From positions 2,170,001 through 2,234,000 of the forward strand of contig NZ_LAIR01000002.1 of the NCBI RefSeq assembly GCF_001247745.1: DNA of 64,000 nt, given 5' to 3'. Positions 1 through 8,548 of the stretch are shown here, piece by piece. Position numbers and translations under genes: made by a program. Position 1 is the stretch's first letter; each line of letters begins with the position of its first letter. The notes beneath the pieces were generated by a model. It saw nothing but the letters and a program-made list of their open reading frames with translations. It did not search any database and was not told the DNA's origin. This DNA comes from Luteipulveratus halotolerans (GTDB lineage Bacteria; Actinomycetota; Actinomycetes; Actinomycetales; Dermatophilaceae).

Positions 1-463
1 CGACGACGAAGCCGCCGCCCACGGAGTAATAGCTGTGCTCGCGCACCAGGGCACCGGAGCCGTCGTACGCGTGGAACGTCAGGCCGTTGGGGTGCGCCGG
101 CAGCGACTTGCGCCGGTGCAGGACGAGGTCCTCGTCGGGGTGGAAGGCGACCTCGTGGGTGCCGCCGAGGTGCAGCACGTGGCGGGTGCGACTCTGGGCC
201 ACGCGGGCGTCGGCCGTGTCGGTGTCGACCGACTCGGGCGCCTCGCCCTCCAGACCGAGCATGACGGCCTTGTCGGAGCCGTGCCCGTGGCCGGTGGCCC
301 CGAGTGAGCCGAACAGCTCGGCCCGCACCCGGGTCACCCGGGCGAGCTCGCCGTCGGCCTTCAGCCCGTCGACGAACATCTTGGCGGCGCGCATCGGGCC
401 CACCGTGTGCGAGGACGACGGCCCGATGCCGACGGAGTACAGGTCGAAGGCACTCAGTGCCAT
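1..463 (-). CDS. sdaA: L-serine ammonia-lyase, N-terminal part (cut by window edge)
   Basis: Converts L-serine to pyruvate and ammonia; the family uses an iron-sulfur cluster. The ATG at 461-463 on the minus strand opens a frame that runs off the left edge, so only the first 154 residues are visible. It begins MALSAFDLYSVGIGPSSSHT; the GIGPSSSHT stretch, followed by GPMRAA and GATGHGHGSDKA, is typical of the beta domain of single-chain SdaA enzymes. The cluster-binding cysteines lie in the missing C-terminal part. The gene diverges from the Lrp/AsnC regulator at 608, and 144 bases between them hold inverted repeats, so control by that regulator is plausible but inferred. Confidence 0.9.
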   Translation of the reverse strand, partial: MALSAFDLYSVGIGPSSSHTVGPMRAAKMFVDGLKADGELARVTRVRAELFGSLGATGHGHGSDKAVMLGLEGEAPESVDTDTADARVAQSRTRHVLHLGGTHEVAFHPDEDLVLHRRKSLPAHPNGLTFHAYDGSGALVREHSYYSVGGGFVV

Positions 464-490
464 CCGGCGACACCTTTCGTTGGCTCCCAA

Positions 491-564
491 AGGCGTACGC
501 ACGTCGTTGTACGCACGCCTCCGTCAGCATAGATCCTCGCCACGGATCGCGACGGATTCCGTGG
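491..564. promoter_or_regulatory. Inverted repeats in the sdaA/lrp divergent region
   Basis: AGGCGT (491-496) is mirrored by ACGCCT (515-520), and CCACGGA (540-546) by TCCGTGG (558-564). GTACGCACG also occurs twice as a direct repeat (495-503, 509-517). Clustered dyads between a serine-degradation gene and an Lrp-type gene suggest operator sites, but none has been matched to a known consensus. Confidence 0.3.
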
Positions 565-607
565 AGAAGTACTTGATTCGTGACGGATCGAGGGCCACGA
601 TGGGCAC

Positions 608-1084
608 GTGACCGATCCAACCCGCATCTCCAACCGGGTGGTGCTGGACGACACCTCCAAGGCGATCATCCGCCTGCTGCAGCAGGACGGGCGTGCTCCC
701 TACGCCATGCTCGCCCGCGAGGTCGGGCTCTCCGAGGCAGCCGTCCGCCAGCGCGTGCAACGGCTGCTGGAGTCGGAGCTGCTGCAGATCGTCGCCGTCA
801 CCGATCCCGTGCAGGTCGGGTTCGAGCGGCAGGCGCTCATCGGGGTGTCGACGACGGGCGACAGCGAGCACATCGCCCATGCACTCAGCGAGATCGAGGC
901 GGTCTCGTACGTTGTCACCACGGCCGGCCGCTACGACCTGCTCGTCGAGGTCGTCTGCGAGGACGACGACCAGCTGCTCGAGCTGCTGCAGCGGCGCATT
1001 CGCACGGTCGACGGCGTCGTCGGCACCGAGACCTTCACCTATCTCAGGCTCAACAAGCAACGCTACGACTGGGGAACGAGATGA
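608..1084 (+). CDS. Lrp/AsnC family transcriptional regulator
   Basis: A 158-residue feast/famine regulator. Residues about 14-60 form the AsnC-type helix-turn-helix (MLAREVGLSEAAVRQRVQRL), and about 65-150 form the RAM ligand-binding domain (GRYDLLVEV, DGVVGTETFTYLRL). Length is normal for the family. The GTG at 608 is chosen because CACGAT (596-601), a possible -10, stands six bases before it and no Shine-Dalgarno is seen. Its stop overlaps the aminotransferase ATG (ATGA at 1081-1084), so the two are probably co-translated. This pairing suggests it senses an amino acid or amine and controls the transaminase, and perhaps the divergent sdaA. The effector cannot be read from sequence. Confidence 0.88.
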   Translation: MTDPTRISNRVVLDDTSKAIIRLLQQDGRAPYAMLAREVGLSEAAVRQRVQRLLESELLQIVAVTDPVQVGFERQALIGVSTTGDSEHIAHALSEIEAVSYVVTTAGRYDLLVEVVCEDDDQLLELLQRRIRTVDGVVGTETFTYLRLNKQRYDWGTR

Positions 1085-2526
1085 CGACCACTCCGCAGAT
1101 CACGTCCGCCGACCAGCCCGCCGGAGTCGGCACCACGCCGCGTGGCACCCCGCGGTACGACGCCGCGCGCGACCACCTCTGGGGTCACTTCACGCGCCAG
1201 TCGGTGTACGAGCCGGTCGCCGACGGCGGCGGCGGTGGGCACGTCCCCGTCATCGTCAAGGGCGACGGCGCCTACATCTGGGACGCCGAGGGCAACAAGT
1301 ACCTCGACGGGCTCGCCGGGCTGTTCGTCGTCCAGGCCGGCCACGGCCGCGAAGAGCTCGCCGAGGCCGCTGCCAAGCAGGCGCGTGAGCTGGCGTTCTT
1401 CCCGATCTGGTCCTACGCCCACCCCTCGGCGATCGACCTCGCCGAGCGGCTGGCGGCGTACGCCCCCGGTGACCTCAACCGCGTGTTCTTCACCACCGGC
1501 GGCGGCGAGGCCGTCGAGTCCGCCTGGAAGCTCGCCAAGCAGTACTTCAAGCTGACCGGCAAGCCGGGCAAGCACAAGGTCATCAGCCGCTCGATCGCCT
1601 ACCACGGCACCCCGCAGGGCGCGCTGTCGATCACCGGTCTGCCGCCGCTGAAGGAGATGTTCGAGCCACTGGTGCCGGGTGCGTTCAAGGTGCCCAACAC
1701 CAACATCTACCGCGCGCAGCCCGAGCTGCGTGACGACCCGAAGGCGTTCGGCCGCTGGGCCGCCGACCGGATCGCCGAGGCCATCGAGTTCGAGGGGCCC
1801 GACACGGTCGCCGCCGTCTTCCTCGAACCGGTCCAGAACGCCGGCGGCTGCTTCCCGCCGCCGCCCGGCTACTTCGAGCGCGTCCGCGAGATCTGCGACG
1901 AGTACGACGTGCTGCTGGTGTCCGACGAGGTCATCTGCGCGTTCGGGCGTATCGGCTCGATGTTCGCGTGCGACGACTTCGGCTACGTCCCCGACATCAT
2001 CACCTGCGCCAAGGGGCTCACCTCCGGCTACTCCCCCATCGGCGCGATGATCGCGAGCGACCGGCTGTTCGAGCCGTTCAAGAAGGGCACCACGTCGTTC
2101 CCGCACGGCTACACCTTCGGCGGTCACCCGGTGTCGGCGGCGGTCGCGATGGCCAACCTCGACATCTTCGAGCGTGAGGGCCTCAACGACCACGTCAAGG
2201 AGAACGCGCCCGCGTTCCGGGCCACCCTGGAAAAGCTCAAGGACCTGCCGATCGTCGGCGACGTCCGCGGCGAGGGCTACTTCTACGGCATCGAGCTCGT
2301 CAAGGACAAGGAGACCCGCGAGACGTTCAACGACGACGAGGCCGAGCGGATGCTGCGCGGCTTCCTGTCGAAGGCGCTGTTCGACGCCGGCATCTACTGC
2401 CGCGCCGACGACCGCGGCGACCCCGTCGTGCAGCTCGCTCCGCCGCTGATCATCGGCCAGACCGAGTTCGACGAGATCGAGCAGAAGCTGCGCGGCGTCC
2501 TCACCGAGGCGGTCAACCACCTCTGA
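1081..2526 (+). CDS. Class III PLP-dependent aminotransferase (omega-transaminase type)
   Basis: A 481-residue cytosolic transaminase that moves an amino group, probably from an omega-amine such as putrescine, GABA or beta-alanine, to a keto acid. Fold-type I marks are present: FFTTGGGEAVESAWKLAK near the phosphate site, LVSDEVICAFGR with the cofactor-binding Asp, and ITCAKGLTSGYSPIGA, whose Lys311 should form the Schiff base. The same frame is open upstream to 580, but the ATG at 1081 overlaps the regulator stop and matches the expected N-terminus. Related Actinomycetota pairs of Lrp regulator and aminotransferase occur with polyamine or GABA use. The exact substrate is unproven. A strong hairpin follows the gene. 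Confidence 0.9.
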   Translation: MTTTPQITSADQPAGVGTTPRGTPRYDAARDHLWGHFTRQSVYEPVADGGGGGHVPVIVKGDGAYIWDAEGNKYLDGLAGLFVVQAGHGREELAEAAAKQARELAFFPIWSYAHPSAIDLAERLAAYAPGDLNRVFFTTGGGEAVESAWKLAKQYFKLTGKPGKHKVISRSIAYHGTPQGALSITGLPPLKEMFEPLVPGAFKVPNTNIYRAQPELRDDPKAFGRWAADRIAEAIEFEGPDTVAAVFLEPVQNAGGCFPPPPGYFERVREICDEYDVLLVSDEVICAFGRIGSMFACDDFGYVPDIITCAKGLTSGYSPIGAMIASDRLFEPFKKGTTSFPHGYTFGGHPVSAAVAMANLDIFEREGLNDHVKENAPAFRATLEKLKDLPIVGDVRGEGYFYGIELVKDKETRETFNDDEAERMLRGFLSKALFDAGIYCRADDRGDPVVQLAPPLIIGQTEFDEIEQKLRGVLTEAVNHL

Positions 2527-2544
2527 CCTCACACGCGCGTACGC

Positions 2545-2579
2545 CGGCCGGTTCCGTTGCCCCCCAACGGAACCGGCCG
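2545..2579 (+). terminator. Hairpin terminator after the aminotransferase gene
   Basis: A perfect 15-bp stem (2545-2559 with 2565-2579) closes a five-C loop. It lies 19 bases after the stop codon. There is no U-tract, as is common in high-GC actinobacteria. Confidence 0.75.
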
Positions 2580-2690
2580 TCGTCGTACAAGGTGCATCGA
2601 GATGACCGATCCAGCCCGACCCGCCGCCGGTCGAGCCGGGCGAGCCCCCAGGGCGAGCCCGTGTCGAGACCGGGTGAGCCGTAGGGAGAC

Positions 2691-3464
2691 TCAGCCCTTG
2701 TGCGCCTCGATCAAGAACCTGCTCGAGTGCGCGAGGAAGCTGCCGTGCTGGCGGATGTGCGCGTCCATGGCGCGGAGGCGGTCGTCGTACCTCGCGATGT
2801 CGAAGTCGGGCACCCACCAGACGCACTTGCGCAGGATGTAGACCACGGCGCCGACGTCGAAGAACTCCATCGGCAGGCGCTCCAGGCGTAGGTCGACAAC
2901 GTCGAGCCCCGCTGCGGTGGCTGCTGCGCGGACGACCTCGGGGTCGCGGGCCTGAGGCCCGTCGGGCCACGGTCCGACGAACCACTCGCTCAGCTCGCGC
3001 GCGCTGTCGGGCCCGACCTGCTGCGACACGAACGCGCCGCCCGGACGCAGGACCCGCGCGACCTCAGCCCACGGCGTCACGACGGGATGGCGCGCGATCA
3101 CCAGCTCGAACGCCGCGTCCTCAAACGGCAGGGGCCCCTCGTCGGGCGCCTCGACCACCCGTCCGCCGAGGGGTCCGAGCGTGTCGGTCGCGACGGCGAG
3201 GTTGGGCCTCCAGGACTCGGTGGCGACCGTCGTACGCGGCAGGGGTGCTGCTCCGGCCGTGACCTCGCCACCGCCGGTCTGCAGGTCGAGCACCGATTCG
3301 GTCGTGGTGAACCGCTGGTGCAGCAGCCGCTGGTACCCCCAGGACGGGCGGGCCTCGGTCGCGCGGCCGTCGAGCCAGGAGAAGTCCCAGCCGCTCACGT
3401 CGACCGCTGCGGCTTCGGCCACCAGCTCGTCGTAGGTGCGGTCTGCGCTGTCTGTCGGGCTCAT
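2691..3464 (-). CDS. Class I SAM-dependent methyltransferase
   Basis: A 257-residue soluble protein. ESVLDLQTGGGEV (about residues 56-68) is the SAM-binding motif I, followed by a strand ending in the acidic/Ser region VATESWRPNL, then FEDAAFELVIARHPV (motif II region) and VARVLRPGGAFVSQQV (motif III). These are the marks of the Methyltransf_11 group, found in many small-molecule methyltransferases. The glycine-rich loop is intact, so it is probably active. It stands alone between the aminotransferase terminator and the divergent HNH gene, so the substrate cannot be inferred. Confidence 0.8.
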   Translation of the reverse strand: MSPTDSADRTYDELVAEAAAVDVSGWDFSWLDGRATEARPSWGYQRLLHQRFTTTESVLDLQTGGGEVTAGAAPLPRTTVATESWRPNLAVATDTLGPLGGRVVEAPDEGPLPFEDAAFELVIARHPVVTPWAEVARVLRPGGAFVSQQVGPDSARELSEWFVGPWPDGPQARDPEVVRAAATAAGLDVVDLRLERLPMEFFDVGAVVYILRKCVWWVPDFDIARYDDRLRAMDAHIRQHGSFLAHSSRFLIEAHKG

Positions 3465-3549
3465 GAGATCGACCGTGGCAGGGACGAGTCACGGGTGTCC
3501 ACAGCATTCTTCGGTTCGCCTGCGAGTGCGGGTCGAGCGCGATATGATT

Positions 3550-3563
3550 CGAACATACGTTCT
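3550..3563 (+). promoter_or_regulatory. LexA-type SOS box upstream of the DUF222-HNH gene
   Basis: CGAACATACGTTCT fits the Gram-positive/mycobacterial LexA half-site pattern CGAAC-N4-GTTC. Only the last base departs from a perfect CGAAC-N4-GTTCG palindrome. It ends 15 bases before the start codon, where a bound repressor would block transcription or early elongation. Confidence 0.65.
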
Positions 3564-3578
3564 AAGCGAGGAGGGGTC

Positions 3579-5351
3579 ATGCCGAGCGACACTGCTGTCG
3601 TCACCGTGTCCGGGCTGCCTCCTCACCTCGCGCAGTGGCTGGCACTCGTGGCTGAGCGGGCAGGAGCGCGAGCTGTCGTCTCCGGGCCTGCCGCCGGCGT
3701 CTGCGGGTCGACCGACCGTCCCGATCCGGATGCGAGCTCAGCGCCCACGGTCCCGCCCGAGCCGGGCGACCCGTTCCTCGCGGCACGCTCGGCAGCGGCT
3801 GAGGTGATCCGTGCTGCTGAAGGTGTCGAGGCGTGGGTGGGGTTCGCACACAGCGGGGCGACCGGCGACCTGCTCCGCGCCACCGAGGACGATCCCGGCA
3901 TCGACCTCGGGCAGCACGAGTCGGCCTCGACCCGGCAGACCCGGCGAGCACTCGCACGTACGGCTGTGGCCACCGAGCTGCAGCTGCTGACCGGTGCGAC
4001 GATCACCCGCTGCCGCGACGACGTCGCCCTGGCCGGGGCCGCACCCGAGCGCGTCGGACACCTGCGTGCTCGGATGGCGTGCGGCACCGTCTCGCTGTGG
4101 CGAGCACGCCTGCTGCTCAAAGAAACTCGCCACCTCGACCCGCTGACCGCAGCGACCGTGATGCGGCGCGTGCTCACGCCCGTCGGCCGGCATCCAGATG
4201 ACGAGGGGCCGACATCCGTCGACGCCGACGAGCTGGAGGCGTTGCTCGCGGCACCTGCGTTGTCCCAAGCGACCGTACGCCGTCGCCTGGCCCGACAGCT
4301 CGCCCTCGCCGAGTCGGCGGGCGAGTTCGCGCGGCGTTCTCATCGCGACGCTGTCGACGCCCGCGATGTCGACACGGTGACGCATCCGCACGGCATCGCG
4401 TCGACCACCGTCACGGCGTCGTCGGAGCGCGCCTTCGCGGCGCAGCGGCGCATCACGACGCTGGCTCGGAGGGCGCGGGCCGCGGGTGACTCACGGACGC
4501 TCGCTCAGCTGCGGTCCGACATCGCCACCGACCTGCTCATCCGCGGCCAGGTGGCCGGCGACGCCCTGCTCGGCGAAGCACCGGCCGCGCATCTGCAGGT
4601 CGTCGTCAGCCTCGCGGCGCTGCTGCCTGACCCGACGCGCTCGTCCTCCGCCGCCGAGGGCGGCGCTCGCGCCCATGCCCATGCCCGTGCCCAGACGGAG
4701 ACGCCCTACGACCCTCGCACGGCCGGCGTCGGAGAAGCCCTCGGTCTAGGCTTCCTCACCGCGCAGCAGGTGCGGGCGATGGCGTTCGCGCGCGGCAGCA
4801 TCTGGCAGCGACTCGTCACGGACCCGGCGAGCGGCACGGTCATCGACGCCGAGTCGTCGTACCGGCCGTCGGCCGCGCTGCGCCGCACGGTCGAGGCGCG
4901 TGACCAGCACTGCCGCGCGCCCGGGTGCGAGCACCCGGCGCAGGAGTGCGACCTCGACCACGCCGTTCCCTGGTCCGCTCTCGCCGATGACCCCTCCGAC
5001 GGGGCGACGCATGAGCACAACCTGCACACGCTGCACCGCGGGCACCACATCGCGAAGACTCGGCAGTGGTGGCGTGCTCAGCTGCACACGGACGGTTCGG
5101 TGCGCTGGACCACGCTGAGCGGTCAGCGGGTCACGACTCATCCGCCCGATCACCATCAGCCGCACGACCTCGCGGCGTACGAGCACTCCGTGGCCGAGCG
5201 TGTGCTCGCGGCGCTCCTGGAGGACCACACCGACCCGCCACCGACCACACCTGAGATGGCGGCGGTGAGGATGCGCGTTGCTCGCACGCAGACTGCGAGA
5301 CCCACCGGCTCAGCAACACATGATGTCGATGTCGGCCCGCCGCCGTTCTGA
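3579..5351 (+). CDS. DUF222 (13E12-repeat) family HNH endonuclease
   Basis: A 590-residue protein of a family greatly expanded in Actinomycetota. The N-terminal two thirds is DUF222 (ARTAVATELQLLTG, AGAAPERVGHLRARM). The C-terminus is an HNH nuclease: RDQHCRAPGCEHPAQECDLD places Cys445 and Cys450 before the Asp460-His461 pair, then HEHNLHTLHRGHH gives the remaining HNH residues and a second metal site. The ATG at 3579 follows GCGAGGAGGGG, a strong Shine-Dalgarno; the open frame upstream lacks one. A LexA-like box at 3550 suggests DNA-damage induction, as known for 13E12-repeat genes in M. tuberculosis. The biological role of the family remains unclear. Confidence 0.87.
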   Translation: MPSDTAVVTVSGLPPHLAQWLALVAERAGARAVVSGPAAGVCGSTDRPDPDASSAPTVPPEPGDPFLAARSAAAEVIRAAEGVEAWVGFAHSGATGDLLRATEDDPGIDLGQHESASTRQTRRALARTAVATELQLLTGATITRCRDDVALAGAAPERVGHLRARMACGTVSLWRARLLLKETRHLDPLTAATVMRRVLTPVGRHPDDEGPTSVDADELEALLAAPALSQATVRRRLARQLALAESAGEFARRSHRDAVDARDVDTVTHPHGIASTTVTASSERAFAAQRRITTLARRARAAGDSRTLAQLRSDIATDLLIRGQVAGDALLGEAPAAHLQVVVSLAALLPDPTRSSSAAEGGARAHAHARAQTETPYDPRTAGVGEALGLGFLTAQQVRAMAFARGSIWQRLVTDPASGTVIDAESSYRPSAALRRTVEARDQHCRAPGCEHPAQECDLDHAVPWSALADDPSDGATHEHNLHTLHRGHHIAKTRQWWRAQLHTDGSVRWTTLSGQRVTTHPPDHHQPHDLAAYEHSVAERVLAALLEDHTDPPPTTPEMAAVRMRVARTQTARPTGSATHDVDVGPPPF

Positions 5352-5427
5352 CGTGGGCGGTGCCGGCGTCACCGGCACCGCATCGGGTCGACGTTGGCGA
5401 CGTCCGGCCTCGGCGATGATGAGCCGC

Positions 5428-5925
5428 ATGAGCTTCACGTTCGTGCAGGTCGACCCGCAGGATCACGCGCTGCTGTCGCAGGTCGGAGACATCACCAAGC
5501 GGGCCTACGTCGACGGCGGCCACCTCGCGGTCGATGACGACTACGCGACGCACCTCGCCGACGCCGCCGGCAGAGCACGCGACGGAGAGCTGTGGGCAGC
5601 CGTCGAGGACAGGACCGTCCTCGGTTCGGTGGCGTTCGGTCCTCCGGGGAGTCCGCTCGCGGAGGTTGCAGGCCCGGACGAGGCCGAGTTCCGCATGCTG
5701 TCGGTCGACGCAGCCGCGCGGGGCCGCGGCGTCGGAAGTGCACTGGTGAGGCAGTGCATCGCACGCGCACGTGCGCACCACCTGCGCGCCATAGTCCTGT
5801 CGACCCAGCCGACCATGCGCGATGCGCACCGCATCTACGAACGCCTCGGTTTCGCCCGCACACCCGAGCGTGACTGGAAGCCCGTCCCCAGCGTCACGCT
5901 GAAGACCTACCGCCTCGATCTCTGA
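5428..5925 (+). CDS. GNAT family N-acetyltransferase
   Basis: A 165-residue single-domain acetyltransferase. Motif A with the acetyl-CoA pyrophosphate loop is clear (EFRMLSVDAAARGRGVGSALV, with R-G-R-G-V-G), followed by AIVLSTQPTMRDAHRIYERLGF, the typical motif B end. The start is uncertain. ATG codons occur in frame at 5416, 5419 and 5428. The last is chosen because the fold begins at FTFVQVDP and GATGAT, a weak -10, ends seven bases before it. The substrate is unknown. It converges on the oxidoreductase gene at 5960, with a shared hairpin between them. Confidence 0.82.
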   Translation: MSFTFVQVDPQDHALLSQVGDITKRAYVDGGHLAVDDDYATHLADAAGRARDGELWAAVEDRTVLGSVAFGPPGSPLAEVAGPDEAEFRMLSVDAAARGRGVGSALVRQCIARARAHHLRAIVLSTQPTMRDAHRIYERLGFARTPERDWKPVPSVTLKTYRLDL

Positions 5926-5954
5926 CCAGTGACACGCTCGCCGGAGCGCCTGGT
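5925..5954. terminator. Bidirectional hairpin between convergent genes
   Basis: ACCAG (5925-5929) pairs with CTGGT (5950-5954), and inside it GCTC (5936-5939) pairs with GAGC (5944-5947). It sits in the 34-base gap between two convergent genes. Confidence 0.45.
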
Positions 5955-5959
5955 GAGGA

Positions 5960-7183
5960 TCAGTCGATCAGGTCGGTCAGGGGCACGTCCGGGTCCTCGA
6001 GCCGATCCAGGTCGACCTGCTGCTTCGAACGGATCAGCGCCTTCACGTCGTCGACGACGTCCCACACGTTGACGTTCATGCCAGCCTGCACGCGCCCGTC
6101 ACGCACCCAGAACGCGATCAGCTCGCGGCCGTCGAGGTCACCCCGCACCACGACCTCGTCGGACGGGTCGGCGAGGCCGACGTACTCCATCCCGAGGTCG
6201 TACTGATCGGAGAAGAAGTAGGGCAGGTCGTCGTACGACGCGTCCTCGCCCAGGATCGCGGCCGCCACAGACGCGGGATGATTGAGCGCGTTCGCCCAGT
6301 GCTCGACCCGAATCTCCTTGCCCGACAACGCATCTGGGTATCGTGCGACATCGCCGACCGCATAGACGTGCTCGTCACTCGTGCGCCCCGACGCGTCGAC
6401 CACGACACCGTCGTTGATCTTCAGGCCGGCGTCGGAGGCGAGCTCGACCGACGGAGCGGCACCGATGCCGACGACCACCACATCGGTCGGCAGTGTCTCG
6501 CCCGAGCCGAGGCGTACGCCGCTCACCGAGCCCTCCCCCTCGATCGCCTCGACCGTCACGCCGGTGCGCAGGTCGACACCCTGCGACCGGTGCAGGTCGG
6601 CGAACATCGCGCCCATCTTCGGGCCGAGGACCCGCAGCAGCGGCTGCTCCAACGACTCGAGCACCGTGACGTCGGCGCCGGCCTTACGGGCGGCGGCCGC
6701 GGTCTCGAGCCCGATCCACCCGCCGCCGATGATCACCACCCGGGCGCCGTCGGCGAAGGCGGCACGCAACCGGTCGCTGTCCTCGACGGTGCGCAGCGAG
6801 AGCACGCCGTCGAAATCGGCACCCGGGAGGTCGAGCCGTCTCGGCGTGGCTCCGGTCGCGAGCACGAGCGTGTCGTACGGCAGGTCGTCGCCGGCGTCGG
6901 TGCGCACCGTCCGCGCCTGGACGTCGAGGGCCGTCGCCCGCTCACCTCGCCGCAGCTCGACGTGCTGCTCGTCGTACCACTCGACCGGGTGCACCGTCGC
7001 GTCGTCGAGGCCCTCGCCGGTCTGCAGGTAGTCCTTGGACAGTGGCGGCCGCTCGTACGGCAGCCGATCCTCCGCCGACACCACGAGCAGCGGTCCGTCG
7101 AACCCCCGCTCACGCAACGCCTCCACGGTCTTGGCGCCCGCGAGGCCGCCGCCCACCACCACGATCCGTCGCTTGTCAGCCAT
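5960..7183 (-). CDS. FAD-dependent pyridine nucleotide-disulfide family oxidoreductase (ferredoxin reductase-like)
   Basis: A 407-residue flavoprotein. RIVVVGGGLAGAKTVEAL near the N-terminus is the FAD Rossmann motif, VVIIGGGWIGLETAA (about residues 145-160) is the NAD(P)H Rossmann motif, and HVYAVGDVARYP is the second FAD contact. The C-terminal reductase domain with FFSDQYDLGMEYVG matches ferredoxin/rubredoxin reductases of P450 and dioxygenase systems rather than disulfide reductases, and no redox CxxxxC is present. GGAGG stands about ten bases before the ATG. No ferredoxin or oxygenase gene is adjacent, so its electron partner is unknown. Confidence 0.87.
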   Translation of the reverse strand: MADKRRIVVVGGGLAGAKTVEALRERGFDGPLLVVSAEDRLPYERPPLSKDYLQTGEGLDDATVHPVEWYDEQHVELRRGERATALDVQARTVRTDAGDDLPYDTLVLATGATPRRLDLPGADFDGVLSLRTVEDSDRLRAAFADGARVVIIGGGWIGLETAAAARKAGADVTVLESLEQPLLRVLGPKMGAMFADLHRSQGVDLRTGVTVEAIEGEGSVSGVRLGSGETLPTDVVVVGIGAAPSVELASDAGLKINDGVVVDASGRTSDEHVYAVGDVARYPDALSGKEIRVEHWANALNHPASVAAAILGEDASYDDLPYFFSDQYDLGMEYVGLADPSDEVVVRGDLDGRELIAFWVRDGRVQAGMNVNVWDVVDDVKALIRSKQQVDLDRLEDPDVPLTDLID

Positions 7184-7233
7184 GCGCCCAACCTCCACCC
7201 CGCCACCGGTCCCACGCAAGGGATGCGCACGCC

Positions 7234-7239
7234 TACTGT
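7234..7239 (+). promoter_or_regulatory. -10 element TACTGT of a probable leaderless promoter
   Basis: TACTGT ends seven bases before the ATG at 7247, so transcription would begin at or next to the start codon. No Shine-Dalgarno is present. Confidence 0.55.
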
Positions 7240-7246
7240 GGAGTAC

Positions 7247-8503
7247 ATGAGTCCTGCCAGCCCCGCCCAGCCCGCCCGTGACCTCGACGTCGTGCTCTAC
7301 GGCGCGACGGGCTTCGTCGGCCGCCTCACGGCGATGCACCTGGCCAAGGCCGCACCCGAGGGCACGCGCATCGGCCTCGCCGGACGCACCGCGGCCAAGC
7401 TCGAGAAGGTCCGTTCCGAGCTCGGCCCCCGCGCCGCCGACTGGCCGCTCGTCATCGCCGACGCCACCGACGAGGCCTCGCTCAAGGCCCTCGCCGAGCG
7501 CGCCAAGGTCGTCATCACGACGGTCGGCCCGTACGCCGCGTACGGCCTCCCGCTCGTCGAGGCGTGCGCCCGAGCCGGCACCGACTACGTCGACCTCACC
7601 GGTGAGGTGCTGTTCGTACGCCGCTCGATCGACCGGGTGAGCGACCTCGCCGAGGCCAGCGGAGCGCGCATCGTGCACAGCTGCGGCTACGACTCCGTGC
7701 CCTCTGACCTGGCCGTCATGCTCGTCGCCGAGAAGGCGCAGGCCGACGGCGCCGGCGAGCTCACCGACACCACGGTCTACGCCACGCTCAAGGGTGGTTT
7801 CAGCGGCGGCACCATCGACTCCGCCCGTCGCCAGATCGACGAGATCCGCGCCGACAAGGCGCTGCGCAAGGTCGCACTCGACACGTTCGCCCTCAGCCCC
7901 GCACGCGAGTCGGAGCCCAAGGGTGAGTGGAAGGACTCCGCCGCCGTCCGCTACAGCGACGACGTGAAGTCGTGGACCGCTCCGTTCGTCATGGCGATGT
8001 ACAACACCCGCATCGTCCGCCGCAGCAACGCTCTGCTCGGCCACGCCTACGGCAAGGGCTTCCGCTACCGCGAGGTCATGCGGGCGGGCGACGGCAACCG
8101 CGGCCGGGCCACGGCGTACGCCATCGCCGGCGGTCTCGGCGCCGGGTTCGCCGCCCTCAGTGCCCCCTTCCTGCGGCCCGTGACCGACCGTGTCTTCCCC
8201 TCACCGGGCGAGGGCCCGAGCGAGAAGGCGCAGGCCGAGGGCTTCTTCAAGATGGAGTGCCGCACGATCACCACAGACGGGTCGCAGTACCGCAGCACCG
8301 TTGCAGCACAAGGGGATCCGGGCTACGCGGCGACCTCGGTGATACTCGGGGAGAGTGCTCTGTGCCTCGCGCTGGAGCGCGACCGCTGCCCGCTCCCGGC
8401 CGGCATGAACGGAGGCGTGCTCACCCCGGCGACCGCCCTGGGTGACGTGCTCGTCGACCGGTTGAAGGCTCAGGGCTTCACCTGCACCGCCGAGCGCGTC
8501 TGA
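7247..8503 (+). CDS. Saccharopine dehydrogenase-like / trans-acting enoyl reductase family protein
   Basis: A 418-residue Rossmann protein. DVVLYGATGFVGRLTAMHL (about residues 15-33) is the NAD(P)-binding motif, and VVITTVGPYAAYGLPLVEAC and DYVDLTGEVLFVRR match the saccharopine dehydrogenase-like group that includes the mycobacterial trans-acting enoyl reductase Rv2953. The length fits. In mycobacteria the relative reduces a polyketide lipid. No lipid-synthesis genes lie here, so the role is open. The ATG at 7247 is chosen over the in-frame GTG at 7238 because of the -10 hexamer seven bases before it. Confidence 0.83.
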   Translation: MSPASPAQPARDLDVVLYGATGFVGRLTAMHLAKAAPEGTRIGLAGRTAAKLEKVRSELGPRAADWPLVIADATDEASLKALAERAKVVITTVGPYAAYGLPLVEACARAGTDYVDLTGEVLFVRRSIDRVSDLAEASGARIVHSCGYDSVPSDLAVMLVAEKAQADGAGELTDTTVYATLKGGFSGGTIDSARRQIDEIRADKALRKVALDTFALSPARESEPKGEWKDSAAVRYSDDVKSWTAPFVMAMYNTRIVRRSNALLGHAYGKGFRYREVMRAGDGNRGRATAYAIAGGLGAGFAALSAPFLRPVTDRVFPSPGEGPSEKAQAEGFFKMECRTITTDGSQYRSTVAAQGDPGYAATSVILGESALCLALERDRCPLPAGMNGGVLTPATALGDVLVDRLKAQGFTCTAERV

Positions 8504-8535
8504 GCCAGCGGACAGCATCGGTCCGCAGAGGTCCC

Positions 8536-8541
8536 TAGCCT
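8536..8541 (+). promoter_or_regulatory. -10 element TAGCCT of a probable leaderless promoter
   Basis: TAGCCT ends seven bases before the ATG at 8549. The same hexamer at the same distance precedes the genes at 9656 and 27092. Confidence 0.6.
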
Positions 8542-8548
8542 CGGTGAC

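Noticed and set aside
580..1080. N-terminal extension of the aminotransferase over the Lrp gene
   Set aside because: The extension is Arg/Ala-rich shadow of the regulator gene; the ATGA junction at 1081 gives the expected start.
1063..2985. Long open frame antisense to the aminotransferase gene
   Set aside because: It is the mirror of a high-GC coding region; the encoded sequence is Arg/Gly/Val-rich with no family motif, and the plus-strand gene is certain.
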